A stretch of DNA of 14,968 nt from Rhizopus sp. PT2906 (taxonomy: Eukaryota; Mucoromycota; Mucoromycetes; Mucorales; Rhizopodaceae). This document shows, piece after piece, positions 1 to 10,600 of this stretch; positions within the stretch are counted from its first letter, which is position 1; each line of letters opens with the position of its first letter. The notes below the pieces were generated by a model that was given only the letters and a program-made list of their open reading frames with translations, did not search any database and had not been told where the DNA came from. Made by a program: the position numbers and the translations under genes. The stretch lies in assembly GCA_025529335.1 (NCBI GenBank), contig JAMYHX010000725.1, positions 1 through 14,968 on the forward strand. Direction: 5' to 3'.

Positions 1-188
1 GTTTGTATCTTCTTGAGGATTACTGCAGTATAAAGACACAGCAATCTGTAGTAGGCTGATAGGAGGACGTTTATTTTATATTTTATGGGTATTTATCGTT
101 ACTCAAACTATGACACGGCGGACTTTCAAATACGCGCTTTGTTTTTTCCCTTCTGCATAAAATTTTAATATGGAGGGAAATTCGATAG

Positions 189-226
189 CTTTCCCTCCCT
201 TTTTCTTTTTCTTTTTTTTTTTTTCT
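189..226 (+). promoter_or_regulatory. Pyrimidine-rich tract upstream of aconitase
   Basis: Nearly pure C/T tract ending about 45 bp before the aconitase ATG. Such CT-rich stretches are common just upstream of transcription or translation starts in highly expressed fungal genes. I see the tract directly; its promoter role is inference. No certain TATA box is assigned, although an AT-rich stretch lies near 70-90. Confidence 0.4.
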
Positions 227-271
227 AGTCTATACAACTCCCCACTCTTCTATTGACTTCCTAACTAAAAA

Positions 272-2775
272 ATGTTTGCCAAGAGAGCATTATTAGGAAA
301 GACGATAAAGGTAGATATTAAGCATTAGAAGAGGAGTTTAATAACTTATGCCCTTTTTCGTTTACAGTCAGCCTTGTCGACACGTTCTTACACTTGGGCT
401 TCTCAAAAGGTTGCTATGTCCAATTTTGAAAATGACAAATATATCAACTATCAACGTATTGAAGATAATCTCAAAGTAGTCAAAAGAAGGTAAATTAAAA
501 AGCAAAAAAGGCTTCAATTAGCATCATTTACACAAGTGTAGATTAAATCGCCCGTTAACACTTTCTGAGAAAATTGTCTATGGTCATCTTGATGAACCTG
601 AGAGTCAAGATATTGAACGTGGTAAATCATACTTGAGATTGAGGCCTGACCGTGTTGCCTGTCAAGATGCAACGGCTCAAATGGCGCTTTTGCAATTCAT
701 GTCTGCTGGTTTACCTAAAGTGGCCGTGCCAACGACAGTCCACTGTGATCACTTGATTGAAGCTCAAGTGGGTGGCGATAAGGATCTTGCTCGTGCTATT
801 GATATTAACAAGGAGGTCTACGACTTTTTGGCAACTTGTACTGCAAAATATGGCATAGGCTTTTGGAGACCAGGTTCTGGTATTATTCATCAGATCATTT
901 TAGAAAATTACGCTTTCCCCGGTGGTCTCATGATCGGTACCGACTCGCATACGCCTAACGCTGGCGGCCTTGGTATGGTGGCCGTGGGTGTAGGCGGTGC
1001 TGATGCGGTTGACGTCATGTCAGGTGTACCATGGGAGCTTAAATGCCCTAAAGTTATTGGTGTTAAATTGCATGGCAAGATGCAAGGATGGGCTGCTCCC
1101 AAGGATGTCATCTTGAAAGTCGCGGGTATCTTGACCGTCAAGGGAGGTACAGGTGCTATTGTTGAATACTTTGGCCCTGGAGTGGATACGATCTCTTGTA
1201 CGGGTATGGGTACCATCTGTAACATGGGCGCCGAAATCGGTGCAACCACCTCCCTCTTCCCTTTCAACAGGCGTATGGCTGACTACCTCAGAGCAACAAA
1301 CCGTGCTGAAATTGCAAAATATGCAGAATCCTTCTCTGAGAACTTGAAAGCCGATAAAGATGCCCAATATGACGAACTGATCGAAATTGATTTGGATAAA
1401 CTCGAGCCTCATCTGAACGGTCCTTTTACTCCTGATCTTGCTACTCCTATCTCCAAATTTAAAGACGCTTTGAAGGAAAATGAATGGCCACAAGAACTCA
1501 AAGTTGGCCTTATTGGCTCATGCACAAACTCTTCCTATGAAGACATGGTCCGTGCTGCTTCTATCGCTAAACAAGCTACTGATCACGGCTTGAAGGCCAA
1601 GGCCAAGTTCACCATCACGCCTGGCTCAGAACAAATCAGAGCTACTATCGAACGTGACGGCATCATGGATACGCTCACCGATGTTGGCGGTGTAGTCTTG
1701 GCTAACGCCTGTGGTCCTTGCATTGGCCAGTGGGACCGTAAAGACGTCAAGAAGGGTGAAAAGAACTCCATTGTCACTTCCTATAACCGAAACTTCACTG
1801 GTCGTAACGACGCTAATCCTGCTACCCATGCTTTTGTTGCCTCGCCTGAAATTGTCACTGCTTTAGCCATTGCCGGAGATATGACATTCAATCCTCTTAC
1901 AGATGCCTTAACCGACGCAAACGGAAAGCCTTTCCGATTGAATCCTCCTAGTGGTAATGAATTACCACCCAAGGGCTACGATCCCGGACAGAACACATAT
2001 CAGGCTCCCCCTGCAGATTCCTCTAAAATAGAAGTCAAGGTCGACCCCAAGTCAAACCGTCTTCAGCTCTTGGAGCCTTTTGAGAAGTGGAATGGTCAGG
2101 ACATTAAAGAAGTTCCAATTTTGATCAAAGTTAAAGGCAAGTGCACAACTGATCACATCTCAATGGCCGGTCCATGGCTTAAGTACCGTGGACACCTTGA
2201 CAACATTTCCAACAACATGCTCATCGGTGCTGTAAACGCTGCTAATGACAAGATGAACTGCGTTGAGAATGTCTTTACTCACGAGCATGGTGCTGTTCCT
2301 GACGTCGCTCGTGACTATAAAAAGAGAGGTGTCAAATGGGTCGTCATTGGTGATGAAAATTATGGTGAAGGAAGTTCTCGTGAGCACGCTGCCTTGGAAC
2401 CACGTTATTTGAATGGTGCTGCCATCATTACAAAATCATTTGCTCGTATTCATGAAACCAACTTGAAGAAGCAAGGTATGCTTCCTCTTACCTTTGCTAA
2501 TCCCGCGGATTACAACAAGGTTGATCCTACAGATAAGGTTGATATTCTTGGATTGACCGATTTCCAGGAAGGCAAGCCTCTTACTCTTCGTGTACACAAG
2601 AAAGATGGATCTACCACTGATATCAAATTGAATCACACTTTCAACTCTAGGTAAGTCTTGTTAAATATTTTATGAGTCTATCTAACTCGAATACTTTATT
2701 AGCCAAATCGAATGGTTTAAACACGGTAGCTGTCTTAACTACATGAAGGAACAGCAAGCTAAACAGGCTGCTTAA
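272..2775 (+). CDS. ACO1: Aconitate hydratase, mitochondrial (4 exons)
   Basis: Aconitase catalyses citrate-isocitrate interconversion in the TCA cycle, in the mitochondrial matrix. Exons inferred: 272-310, 368-489, 542-2650, 2703-2775, giving 780 aa, close to the roughly 780 aa of fungal Aco1. Exon 1 (MFAKRALLGKTIK) plus the start of exon 2 (S/T/R-rich, no acidic residues) is a typical targeting peptide. The mature protein probably begins near Met30 (MSNFEND). The [4Fe-4S] ligands are Cys381 (in GSCTNSS), Cys444 and Cys447 (in ACGPCIGQW). The C-terminal swivel domain carries GKCTTDHISMAGPW and the substrate-binding GEGSSREHAALEPR. The introns (57, 52, 52 nt) are GT-AG and preserve frame; the last has a clear CTAAC branch-like site. 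The start is chosen because it gives the targeting peptide and follows an A-rich context. The bulk of the protein is one large exon. Nothing looks damaged. Confidence 0.97.
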
Positions 2776-2802
2776 GCTTGGGTTACATGATTATCAAACA
2801 AA

Positions 2803-2808
2803 AATAAA
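2803..2808 (+). terminator. Poly(A) signal of aconitase
   Basis: AATAAA hexamer 27 nt after the aconitase stop codon, in a short AT-rich 3' region. The position suits an mRNA 3'-end signal; no cleavage site can be fixed from sequence alone. Confidence 0.5.
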
Positions 2809-4063
2809 ATTAGCTGCTTTAACCATCCTTATTTTTGAGTGACCATACTCTATAGGATATGTATGCAATACATCTCTATTCTACGTGTTGCATCATAAAC
2901 AAATATTTATATAGCGCGTTCTTGCTTTTAAACAAAAAGTGAAACACGTAAAAATAGATTGCATCTGTGTACTAGGGATTTGATCACCTCTTGCTTCGTA
3001 GCTGGGATAAGCAATGCAGTCGTTGACCTGACCAGTTGCATTGTTGTTGCTAAAAAATCAGACTTCGACATCCTAATCAGCCCTCAGCTAAAGTCCATTC
3101 CATTCACTGTTTACAGCTCATAATATCTAAAGTTATGTCTGACCATTTGAACATACTACTCAACCGAACATCTCGTTTTTTCTAAATCGCGTTCTCATAG
3201 GAACTACACTGGTCGGTAGCTACACTATCCTTTACAACCTCAACTACGTCACTCCGGATAAAAGGCTCTTTAAATAGCCCCATTCTCTTTTCAATTGTTT
3301 TCGTTTCTGGTCTGTCTTGGATAGATAATATAAACCAATATCCCTTGCTCGACTGTTTTAAATAGATACGATAAATATTCATTCCGGATCAAGCAGAAAC
3401 GAGGTATTTTCCCTAGAGTAGAAAGTACTATATTAAAATCTTATGTATCATGTCAATCGAAAGTCCATTACTTTTAAAGTGTGCTATCAAAAAGCATGTT
3501 GCACTAGACTAACACTTATAGGGTATTGTCTAGAGCTCTTGCTTATACTTTGTATATAGTTGATTGGGGGTACATGTTAATTCTGAAAACGTGCCCAAAT
3601 GGAGCACCTCATAAACTGATTCAAGCATTAGAAGGCATGATATCAAAAAGATTACTAGAGCATTTTGAATCTGCATTGATAAGCTGACTGTTAGTCCTTG
3701 TTGTCTAGAATACAATATTAACATACAAAACATATATCGTCCATTTTGTATTTAATTGAACATGAATCAATCTAAATATGTAATAAGATCTATATCAACC
3801 TTTGCTCTATAAGCTTAACATGCAACCTTCTAGCATTTGAAAGATTTAACCATACAGAGGCTTCTTTCATTTCTTGTTGGTGTTGTCAATTCCCAATATG
3901 GTGCCGACCTACATATTTAGGAGAATTTATCCTTGCAGTAAATTGAGCAAGAAAATAATGGCAACAGAAACAAAGCAGCAAAAAGGTCCTCCATACGCCT
4001 ATTTGGCCTTGACAAGTTCGTTTTTCAACAAATTCCTCATATTTCGTACTTAAGGAGAATTTC

Positions 4064-4109
4064 TTTTTTTATATTCTTTCTTCTTTATCCATTTCTTTTT
4101 GAATTTTCA
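4064..4109 (+). promoter_or_regulatory. Pyrimidine-rich leader of cyclin gene
   Basis: T/C-rich stretch running almost to the ATG at 4110. It resembles the leader seen upstream of the other genes here and probably marks the transcription start/5' UTR zone. The function is inferred from position and composition only. Confidence 0.35.
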
Positions 4110-6555
4110 ATGTCCTCTGTTCCTGTTAAGCTGAATGCACCTCTATTCAAATCCTCCACCATTGTAGAACTTCAAGAAAAGCTGAAGATCAACAAGGTGT
4201 TTCATAAAAGCCTTTCTGAAGATACTGTCAAGGATGTTCAAGCTCTCATCCAATACTGGAATATGAAGCATGCCTTGAACTTTTCCAGCACTTCGTTCGA
4301 TAACAGCAAGAACTCTCGCTTTTTCAAAACTGGAAACAAAATCGAGCCTCAGGAATTCTCTGATGTCGTATCGAATAACATTCAACCCAACAAGGAGCAG
4401 CTGGCTGCTTGTACGAGAATTTATGAATTTCCTTCGACGTATCCAGAGACTTCTTCCGTTAAGAGCTCATCTGATATTCGCTCCCATGAAAGCAGCAAGC
4501 ATCTCAGCAGCACATTTATAGAGTGCTCCAATATTGAACCTGCTTGTTCTGATAATGCAGAGCCTACTCATTCACCCTCCGAGGAACCTTCACCTTCTAC
4601 AGAATCTGAAACCACTGTCGATCCTTCCCCCAAGAAAAAAGCATTGAAAGCAAAAGTTCAAACTTTCTTTTCAAAAATTAAGAACGCATTTGCCAAGAGA
4701 TCAAGCAAGGCGCCTCAAAGATCTTTTTCCTGTGTTGATCCCATCTCTGGTCCCATTGACCTTAGCGACTCGGAATATTTGGAATTCGTTTTTGTAAGTT
4801 TCATTCGGAAAATTATTTTATTTACAAGTTATATTTCAATATAGAATGATATCAAGCAACCTCTTACACCCCACATCAAGGCTATGGTTCAAAGGAGAAA
4901 GTTCAACACTTTCCAAGAACTTCGATGCTTTGTTCGCGAGTGGAAGGAGGAGAAGCAGAATGTCCGGAAAGCATTCGATAGGGTCGGTCTTCGTCATTCC
5001 TGGGAGCCAAAAATTACCGATAACGGATCTTACTATGCTCCTTCTGAGTTTGGCTGGTCTGTCTTTTGGCCCAATGGTGGTCCTTATCCCCTTCCTTCGC
5101 CTTATCGCTTGTCTCTGGAAGGAAGCAGCCTGTACGAATCGAGAGGTGCGATTGATGATAGGTCTGGTGATGACAATGCCTCCTTCTTTGATGAGTTCGA
5201 AGCTCGTCAGCTTGCTGGAGATTTCTCCTACATGGACTATTACGTCGACCCGGCAATGGCAGATGATGGCAGTGAAAGTGGAAGTAGCTGTGGTAGTCCA
5301 TATGGCGGCCCCGATCATTTGGACAGTGAAACCGTTAGGGGATACTCTCCTGAAAAACGCTCCTCTGTCGACCAGTTGATGCAAGACATTTGGAAACGTT
5401 CTGAAGAATATCAGGAGTACTTCAGCAGCAAGGACACTGAAGATGAAGACTTTGATGATGGTTTTGGTGCTGATAGTGACTTTGCTGTTGGTGGTGGCTT
5501 TGGCGCTGGTGAGGGCAATGGCACTGGTGATGATTGTGGCAATGAATACTATGGCGTGCATCTTAGGCTGGTTTCAGATAAACGCAATGTCTCCTCCTCC
5601 ATCTGGAACCCGCCTACTTTTCATGCAGCCATTGGCAACAACATTCGGGTCCCACATAGCCAAACAGAAGTGGACGTAAGGCTTCAAGACGCCGTCCCTT
5701 ATGTGAAGATTGATGGTAGCCACAGCCAGGAGCACAAGATTCCGAGGAAGAAGGTGAAGCAACTGATGGTGGATATCGACGATGGAGCGCTTTACAAGAG
5801 GTCGGTATCCGCCTACTCATCCTTCAAGGACTACGACCTGGTGTGGCAAAAAACTTTCCACGAGGAGCAACAAGACGTGAACAAGAGCCAAGTTACCCTG
5901 CAGAGGTATGGCACAGGCTGTGATTTTCTCTTTTTATAATAACAATAAAAATATGTAGCGTTGCATTGGCTCTATACGAACTGATCCAGAAGAACCATTA
6001 CGAAGGAAATTTCGAGTGCGATCCACTGTTTATATCGCCTGAAATTTCTTATGAAGATGACATGTGGGAAGCAGAGCCATTGACAGAGTGGACAGATCTC
6101 TTTATGGAGATGGCTAATATCTTTGAACGAGCTAGTGTAAGTTTTTATTTTAATTTTGAATAATCTTTTTAACATTACCATTTAGTTGAGCTCTGAACAC
6201 GCTATCATTTCGTTCATATACCTCAAGCGAATGTTGTTGATATCTGGCCAATGTCTCTTTGATGGTAACTGGCAGCGACTGTTGATGTTGTCCATCTTGA
6301 CCGCCGCAAAAGTCTGGGAAGACTGCTCGATTTACAACTCGGATTATCCACAAATGTTTCCAGATGTACCAACCAAGACAATGTAAGGAAAAAAAAAAGA
6401 GACATGGTTTATATTCTTTTTTTAAAAATCGCGTTTTATCCTGTAGAAATCAAATGGAGGTACATTACTTGGAGTATCTTGACTGGAATGTAAATGTCAA
6501 GTGCTCTGAATTTGCAGCAGCCTATTTTTACCTTAGGCAATTTCAAGACGTTTAG
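4110..6555 (+). CDS. Cyclin-Y-like cyclin with long N-terminal extension (5 exons)
   Basis: Exons inferred: 4110-4793, 4845-5905, 5959-6136, 6186-6382, 6447-6555, giving 742 aa. Introns are 51, 53, 49 and 64 nt, all GT-AG and frame-preserving. Residues about 583-742 form a cyclin box that reads like cyclin Y (CCNY): VALALYELIQ, then EHAIISFIYLKRML, NWQRLLMLSILTAAKVWED, and QMEVHYLEYLDWNVNV. The cyclin-box Lys683 and Glu711 expected to contact the CDK are present. In animals cyclin Y activates CDK14/CDK16-type kinases at membranes; a PCTAIRE/Pho85-like partner is inferred here. The first ~580 residues are not recognised. They include a Ser/Pro/Glu-rich stretch (about 118-174), a basic amphipathic stretch (175-204), a block rich in aromatic residues (about 242-320), and an acidic/Gly-rich tract (426-465). 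There is no Gly2, so no N-myristoylation. The protein ends right after the cyclin box, lacking the C-terminal tail of animal CCNY. The start is the first ATG after the pyrimidine leader. Confidence 0.88.
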
Positions 6556-6568
6556 CTTTTTTTTTCTT

Positions 6569-6574
6569 AATAAA
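6569..6574 (+). terminator. Poly(A) signal of cyclin gene
   Basis: AATAAA 13 nt after the cyclin stop codon, preceded by a T-run. The close spacing implies a very short 3' UTR if it is used. Confidence 0.45.
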
Positions 6575-6972
6575 ATTTAATCCATAGACTGTAAAGGTTG
6601 TGCTTGAAAGTGTTTAGTCAATGAGTATTTTTTGTATTTTATAACTTCACGTAAACTAAGAACAAATGCTGTACGATTACAGGGTTGAATGAATGTATTG
6701 TTCAAGCCTTATTTTTCTGTGATTAAAGACGTGATGTAAAATTTTATATTCTATAGGACAAAATAAAAGATTCCATGATTTATATAAAGGCGCTTGGTAA
6801 AATTTAAAAGATACCAGGAACTGTCTTCAAGCTAAAAATGGGAGATCAAGATAGGTAGAGTCTAGTGAAATTCTTCAATATCAAAAAGGTTGTGAACAAG
6901 CAGCATTCTTGGTATGTTTAAGCTGTAGTGATCAAGGCAGCATAGGCTCATTTTGTAGTTGGTTATTCAAGC

Positions 6973-6975
<3 letters not shown>

Positions 6976-7020
<45 letters not shown>
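6976..7020 (+). repeat. Pure poly(A) homopolymer, 45 nt
   Basis: Forty-five uninterrupted A residues, bounded by CTGT on the left and CAATGACTCC on the right. It could be the tail of a retroposed RNA, a nucleosome-excluding tract, or an expanded microsatellite. No convincing target-site duplication or Pol III A/B box was found in the preceding sequence. Confidence 0.9.
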
Positions 7021-7021
<1 letters not shown>

Positions 7022-7647
7022 AATGACTCCTTCCTCATATTACTACAGGAATTGGTGTTTGGATTACTTTGTTCGTGCCTGTTAGTCTATATACACCAGT
7101 CGAAAGATGAAGCAGTTTTTTTTCTCTGATTGATTTCTTTGAATGATATGATTGATACTACGCAATGGCCAAAATGACAAAAAGTCTCTAGTATTTGCTT
7201 GAGTGTGGTCATTGATATGTTGTTCATTTTTGATCTATTACTAAAAAGTATAAATACTCTTATGGCCAACAATTATTGAGCAATGAACGAACTTGAACAT
7301 ACATTGTTATAAAGACAAAGCGGATTAGTTGATCATGACAAGAACATATACTATAAAGATGTCCTCCTTTTTTTGATTCTTTATTCATCTGAGGCAACTT
7401 GTCTATTTTTATCCTGTTCAAGCCACGTATCAACGCAGTAAGAGCATTCAAACTGTTGTTGAACAAAATTGAAAAAATATTACATACTGATCAATACACG
7501 ATAGAGTAACTCATGACAAGATAAAGTTGACAACATTTTATTAAAGAAAGAGTAGAATGTGTAACAAGAAAAAGAGAAATTTAATTCTGCAATTTTGCCT
7601 TTCTTAGGTCCTGTCATACTATTTTCTTTTACCCATTTGTATTAAAC

Positions 7648-10600
7648 ATGAGCAGTGAAGATTGGGTTGACTGTTATCGTAACAAGACAATACTAATCAC
7701 TGGAGCAACTGGCTTTGTTGGAAAGGCTATCTTATGGCACTTGTTAAAGACAGTAGGGGGTGTTATCGACAAGGTCTATGTGCTCATTCGACCTAAAAGA
7801 ATTCCTGGAGGTAGTCCATCTCAAAGACTTTTAGACGAGATCATAAATACAAGTGTAAGAGAAAGAAGTTTAAGATATCCAAAATAACCTTATTTCATAG
7901 GCATTTAAACGTTTAATGGATAAAAAATTACTTGGACGAGAAAAGTTAATACCCATATCCTATGATTTAACATTATCGCAACTGGGGTTATCTATGGAAG
8001 AAAACATGCAGATGAAAGATACAAACATAGTCATTCATTGTGCAGCTACTTCAGAGTATGAAAGTTCTTTGGAATGGAATTTAGAAGTATATATCAATAC
8101 AAAGTGTTTTGTTCTCTCTATTCTTAAAATATTGTTAGACAAACGTGTTGGGAACAATAAGATTAATGGATTATCTCAGTACATGCTCAAATATAAGTAA
8201 GAGAGAGAGAGAGAAAAAAAAAAGAAGGGCAATGGATTGGATACTGACATGCTATAAAAGACTCTTTCATCTATCTTTCACCCATTCATATTCATACTTG
8301 TATTCCAACTGAGAATGAAGATACATTGATTAAGGAGCAGGTATACGATCTTGCAGGGTTGGGTGATCCAGAGGAATTATTGAAGTCACTTCTTGGCGCT
8401 GATGAAAAAGGTAAACTGAAGCCCAATGAAGTATGCCACATATCCTAATTTGGGCAAATTATAATTATTAGAACTGCCGAATTACGTGAAACGAATCTTA
8501 CAAAAATACTCTACACTACACTTGTTTACAAAGGCGCTCGTGGAACATTTAATTATAAGAAAGACAAACGTACCTTATTCCTTGAGCATATTTAGATCAT
8601 GTTACATTGGACCCAGTGCAATGGAGCCTGTACCTGGATGGGTAAGAACGACAGCGGGACAATTGATAGTTATTAAATCCTATATTAGACAAGCGGTATA
8701 TCTGGTATGTCAGCGTGGTTAGCGCTATTCAGCCAATCGATCCCAGTTATTGAACCAGATCAAGGACAACGACCAGTAGATATCGTCCCGGTTGATTATG
8801 TATCAAAATGCATTATTTATTCAGTACCCCAACTTGCACACAAAAAGGAAACTCTTGCAACCATCTATCATATACCACCCTTACCTACATCCATAACATG
8901 GTATCAAGCATACACAGCCATTCAGGATTACTGGAGTCGTCCAAACAATGCACTCCTACTTGATCAAAAGCTACCAACAGCCAAGAACTACTTTTCTGCA
9001 AATAAAACACTCACAAAGGCACGATTTTTGATACGATACTATTTTCGTCCAAATGCCAAAAACACAGTGACAGTAAGCAAAAAGCTCGACATAGATCAAA
9101 GCAAATGGTTGGAGCTGGCCTCTAATATTCGTAACAATTTGGCAAAGCAGCACACGCATCAATGGCAGTATGATACGACACATTTCCAGCAACTGCCGTT
9201 AACTAAATACATCGACATGTATCGTGGATTAGATGAGTACAACTATTTCATGCAAAGTTGTTATGGAACCAAGATTTATTCTTTACATGGTGGCGTCCAT
9301 TCGAGAGCCCCTACATTAGATGATACAAGCACTTGTGCACTTTATTCTATAGACAAGTCCAAGACCATGACACCAGATAAGGAAAACCAGTATTATCCAG
9401 AAGTCATTGATGAGCCGTTTCCAAGTATTGTATATACAGAGGAAGAGATGAAGCAACGAGTGAAAGACATGATGGATATCACAATCAAATCGCTTCATCA
9501 TCTGTCTCAATCATTGAAAGAGGAGAAAGTATGGAAGCCTGTTTGGATAGAATACATAAACGATACACTCGAAGACTGGTGTACGATGATAGAAACATTG
9601 GATACTAATTCAAAAAACAACCTTGCCAAACGATGGAAACTGACCGGAAATGCCGAGATGACTAAAGTAGCAGTTCTAAATGATCCAAATGTGATAGAAG
9701 CTATACAACAGGTATGCATGTACACATGGTTTAAAGCAGACTACTTTAAGGAAAAATAGGTTTCAAGAAGGTCGGGTATGCCAGCAAAAAAGGTAGTGGA
9801 GGAAGCGATCAGATCTCTCAATAGGATACAAGAGAGGACACAACTACCATACGCCTGGTTTGCTGCGTCATTTTTAGAAAAACTGTTAAAAAACATGTTT
9901 AGTTGTATCCGTATTAATAAAGATGATCTTGCAAAGGTAAAAACCTTCAATCTTTGGCTATTTTTGGGCTCGTTTGCTTATACATTTATAGATTCAAAAA
10001 GCTGTAGGAGAAACTGAAAAGAAGATTATTTATGTCCCTGTTTCAAGAACAGTATTGGATCCTATCATTATTTGGTTTATTGCTATTCGTTATAATCTAC
10101 CTATCCCAGTGCTGCTACTAGATGAAGCCTTGGCTATCCTTGGTCCCTTTTCGGATATATTACGACTTGCTGGTGCCGTCTTTATCAAGAGAGATCCTCA
10201 TGGAAGATCAACGTTGACTACAGCAGTAACATATGCGTACTTGCGGCATCTTTTACGAGAAAGAGGCGCGGTAACGATGGTACTAGAAAAAGTTAGATCG
10301 CGCTCTGGACTGTACCAAAAGCCGTTCAATGATGGAATGCTAGACATGATTCAAGATAAAGAAGACGTCTTGTTTATTCCTGTCAACATGGCATATGAAG
10401 AAGTACCTGATTTGGCAAATTTAGTCAAGCATGGTCTCCATCATCCTAAGGTGGGCAAGAATGTATCCAATCTTAGCCGTTCCAGATCCTATCGAATGTC
10501 AACACCGACAAAGGTTAGTAGACCGAGCGATAGTAGAGCACAAAGGGTGAGGAGTCGTAGTCTGGGCCATGGACAGCTGCATTTACTAAAACTGGAGGAA

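Larger units (their letters stand above)
2776..4109. other. Intergenic region, no supported gene
   Basis: About 1.3 kb between aconitase and the cyclin gene. The only open frames are two unlinked minus-strand stretches of 66-67 codons (3182-3382 and 3530-3733). They have no recognisable motif, no shared splice signals and no homologue I can name. They could be relics of an old repeat but are not annotated as genes. The last 90 bp before the next ATG form a T/C-rich leader. Confidence 0.6.
6556..7647. other. Intergenic region, no supported gene
   Basis: About 1.1 kb of AT-rich sequence between the cyclin and reductase-acyltransferase genes. It contains the 45-nt poly(A) run described separately. 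Two overlapping minus-strand open stretches (7087-7272 and 7260-7466, 61 and 68 codons) have no recognisable domain and are treated as chance. No tRNA-like cloverleaf or terminal inverted repeat was seen. Confidence 0.6.

Noticed and set aside
908..1493. Minus-strand open frames of 119 and 157 codons within aconitase
   Set aside because: They are antisense shadows of the strongly conserved aconitase coding sequence.
3182..3382. Minus-strand 66-codon open frame
   Set aside because: The peptide looks mildly protein-like but has no recognisable domain, splice context or neighbour support. A transposon relic is possible but not demonstrable here.
3530..3733. Minus-strand 67-codon open frame
   Set aside because: No motif and no in-frame splice connection to 3182-3382; consistent with chance in AT-rich DNA.
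4836..5561. Minus-strand 241-codon open frame opposite the cyclin gene
   Set aside because: It is antisense to the cyclin exon and its intron. The sense frame splices cleanly into the cyclin box, and the antisense peptide has biased I/T/A/R composition typical of a shadow frame.
8087..8262. Apparent frameshift in the reductase half, suggesting a pseudogene
   Set aside because: Reading straight through 8087-8196 gives a phase clash with the next exon. Treating 8087-8138 as a GT-AG intron restores the family motif TNVLGTIRL and makes every later junction in frame, so no frameshift is needed.
8642..8732. Second apparent frame break near the EPVPGW motif
   Set aside because: The 47-nt intron 8642-8688 (GTAAGA donor, TTAG acceptor) joins both frames in phase 0 and leaves conserved sequence on each side.
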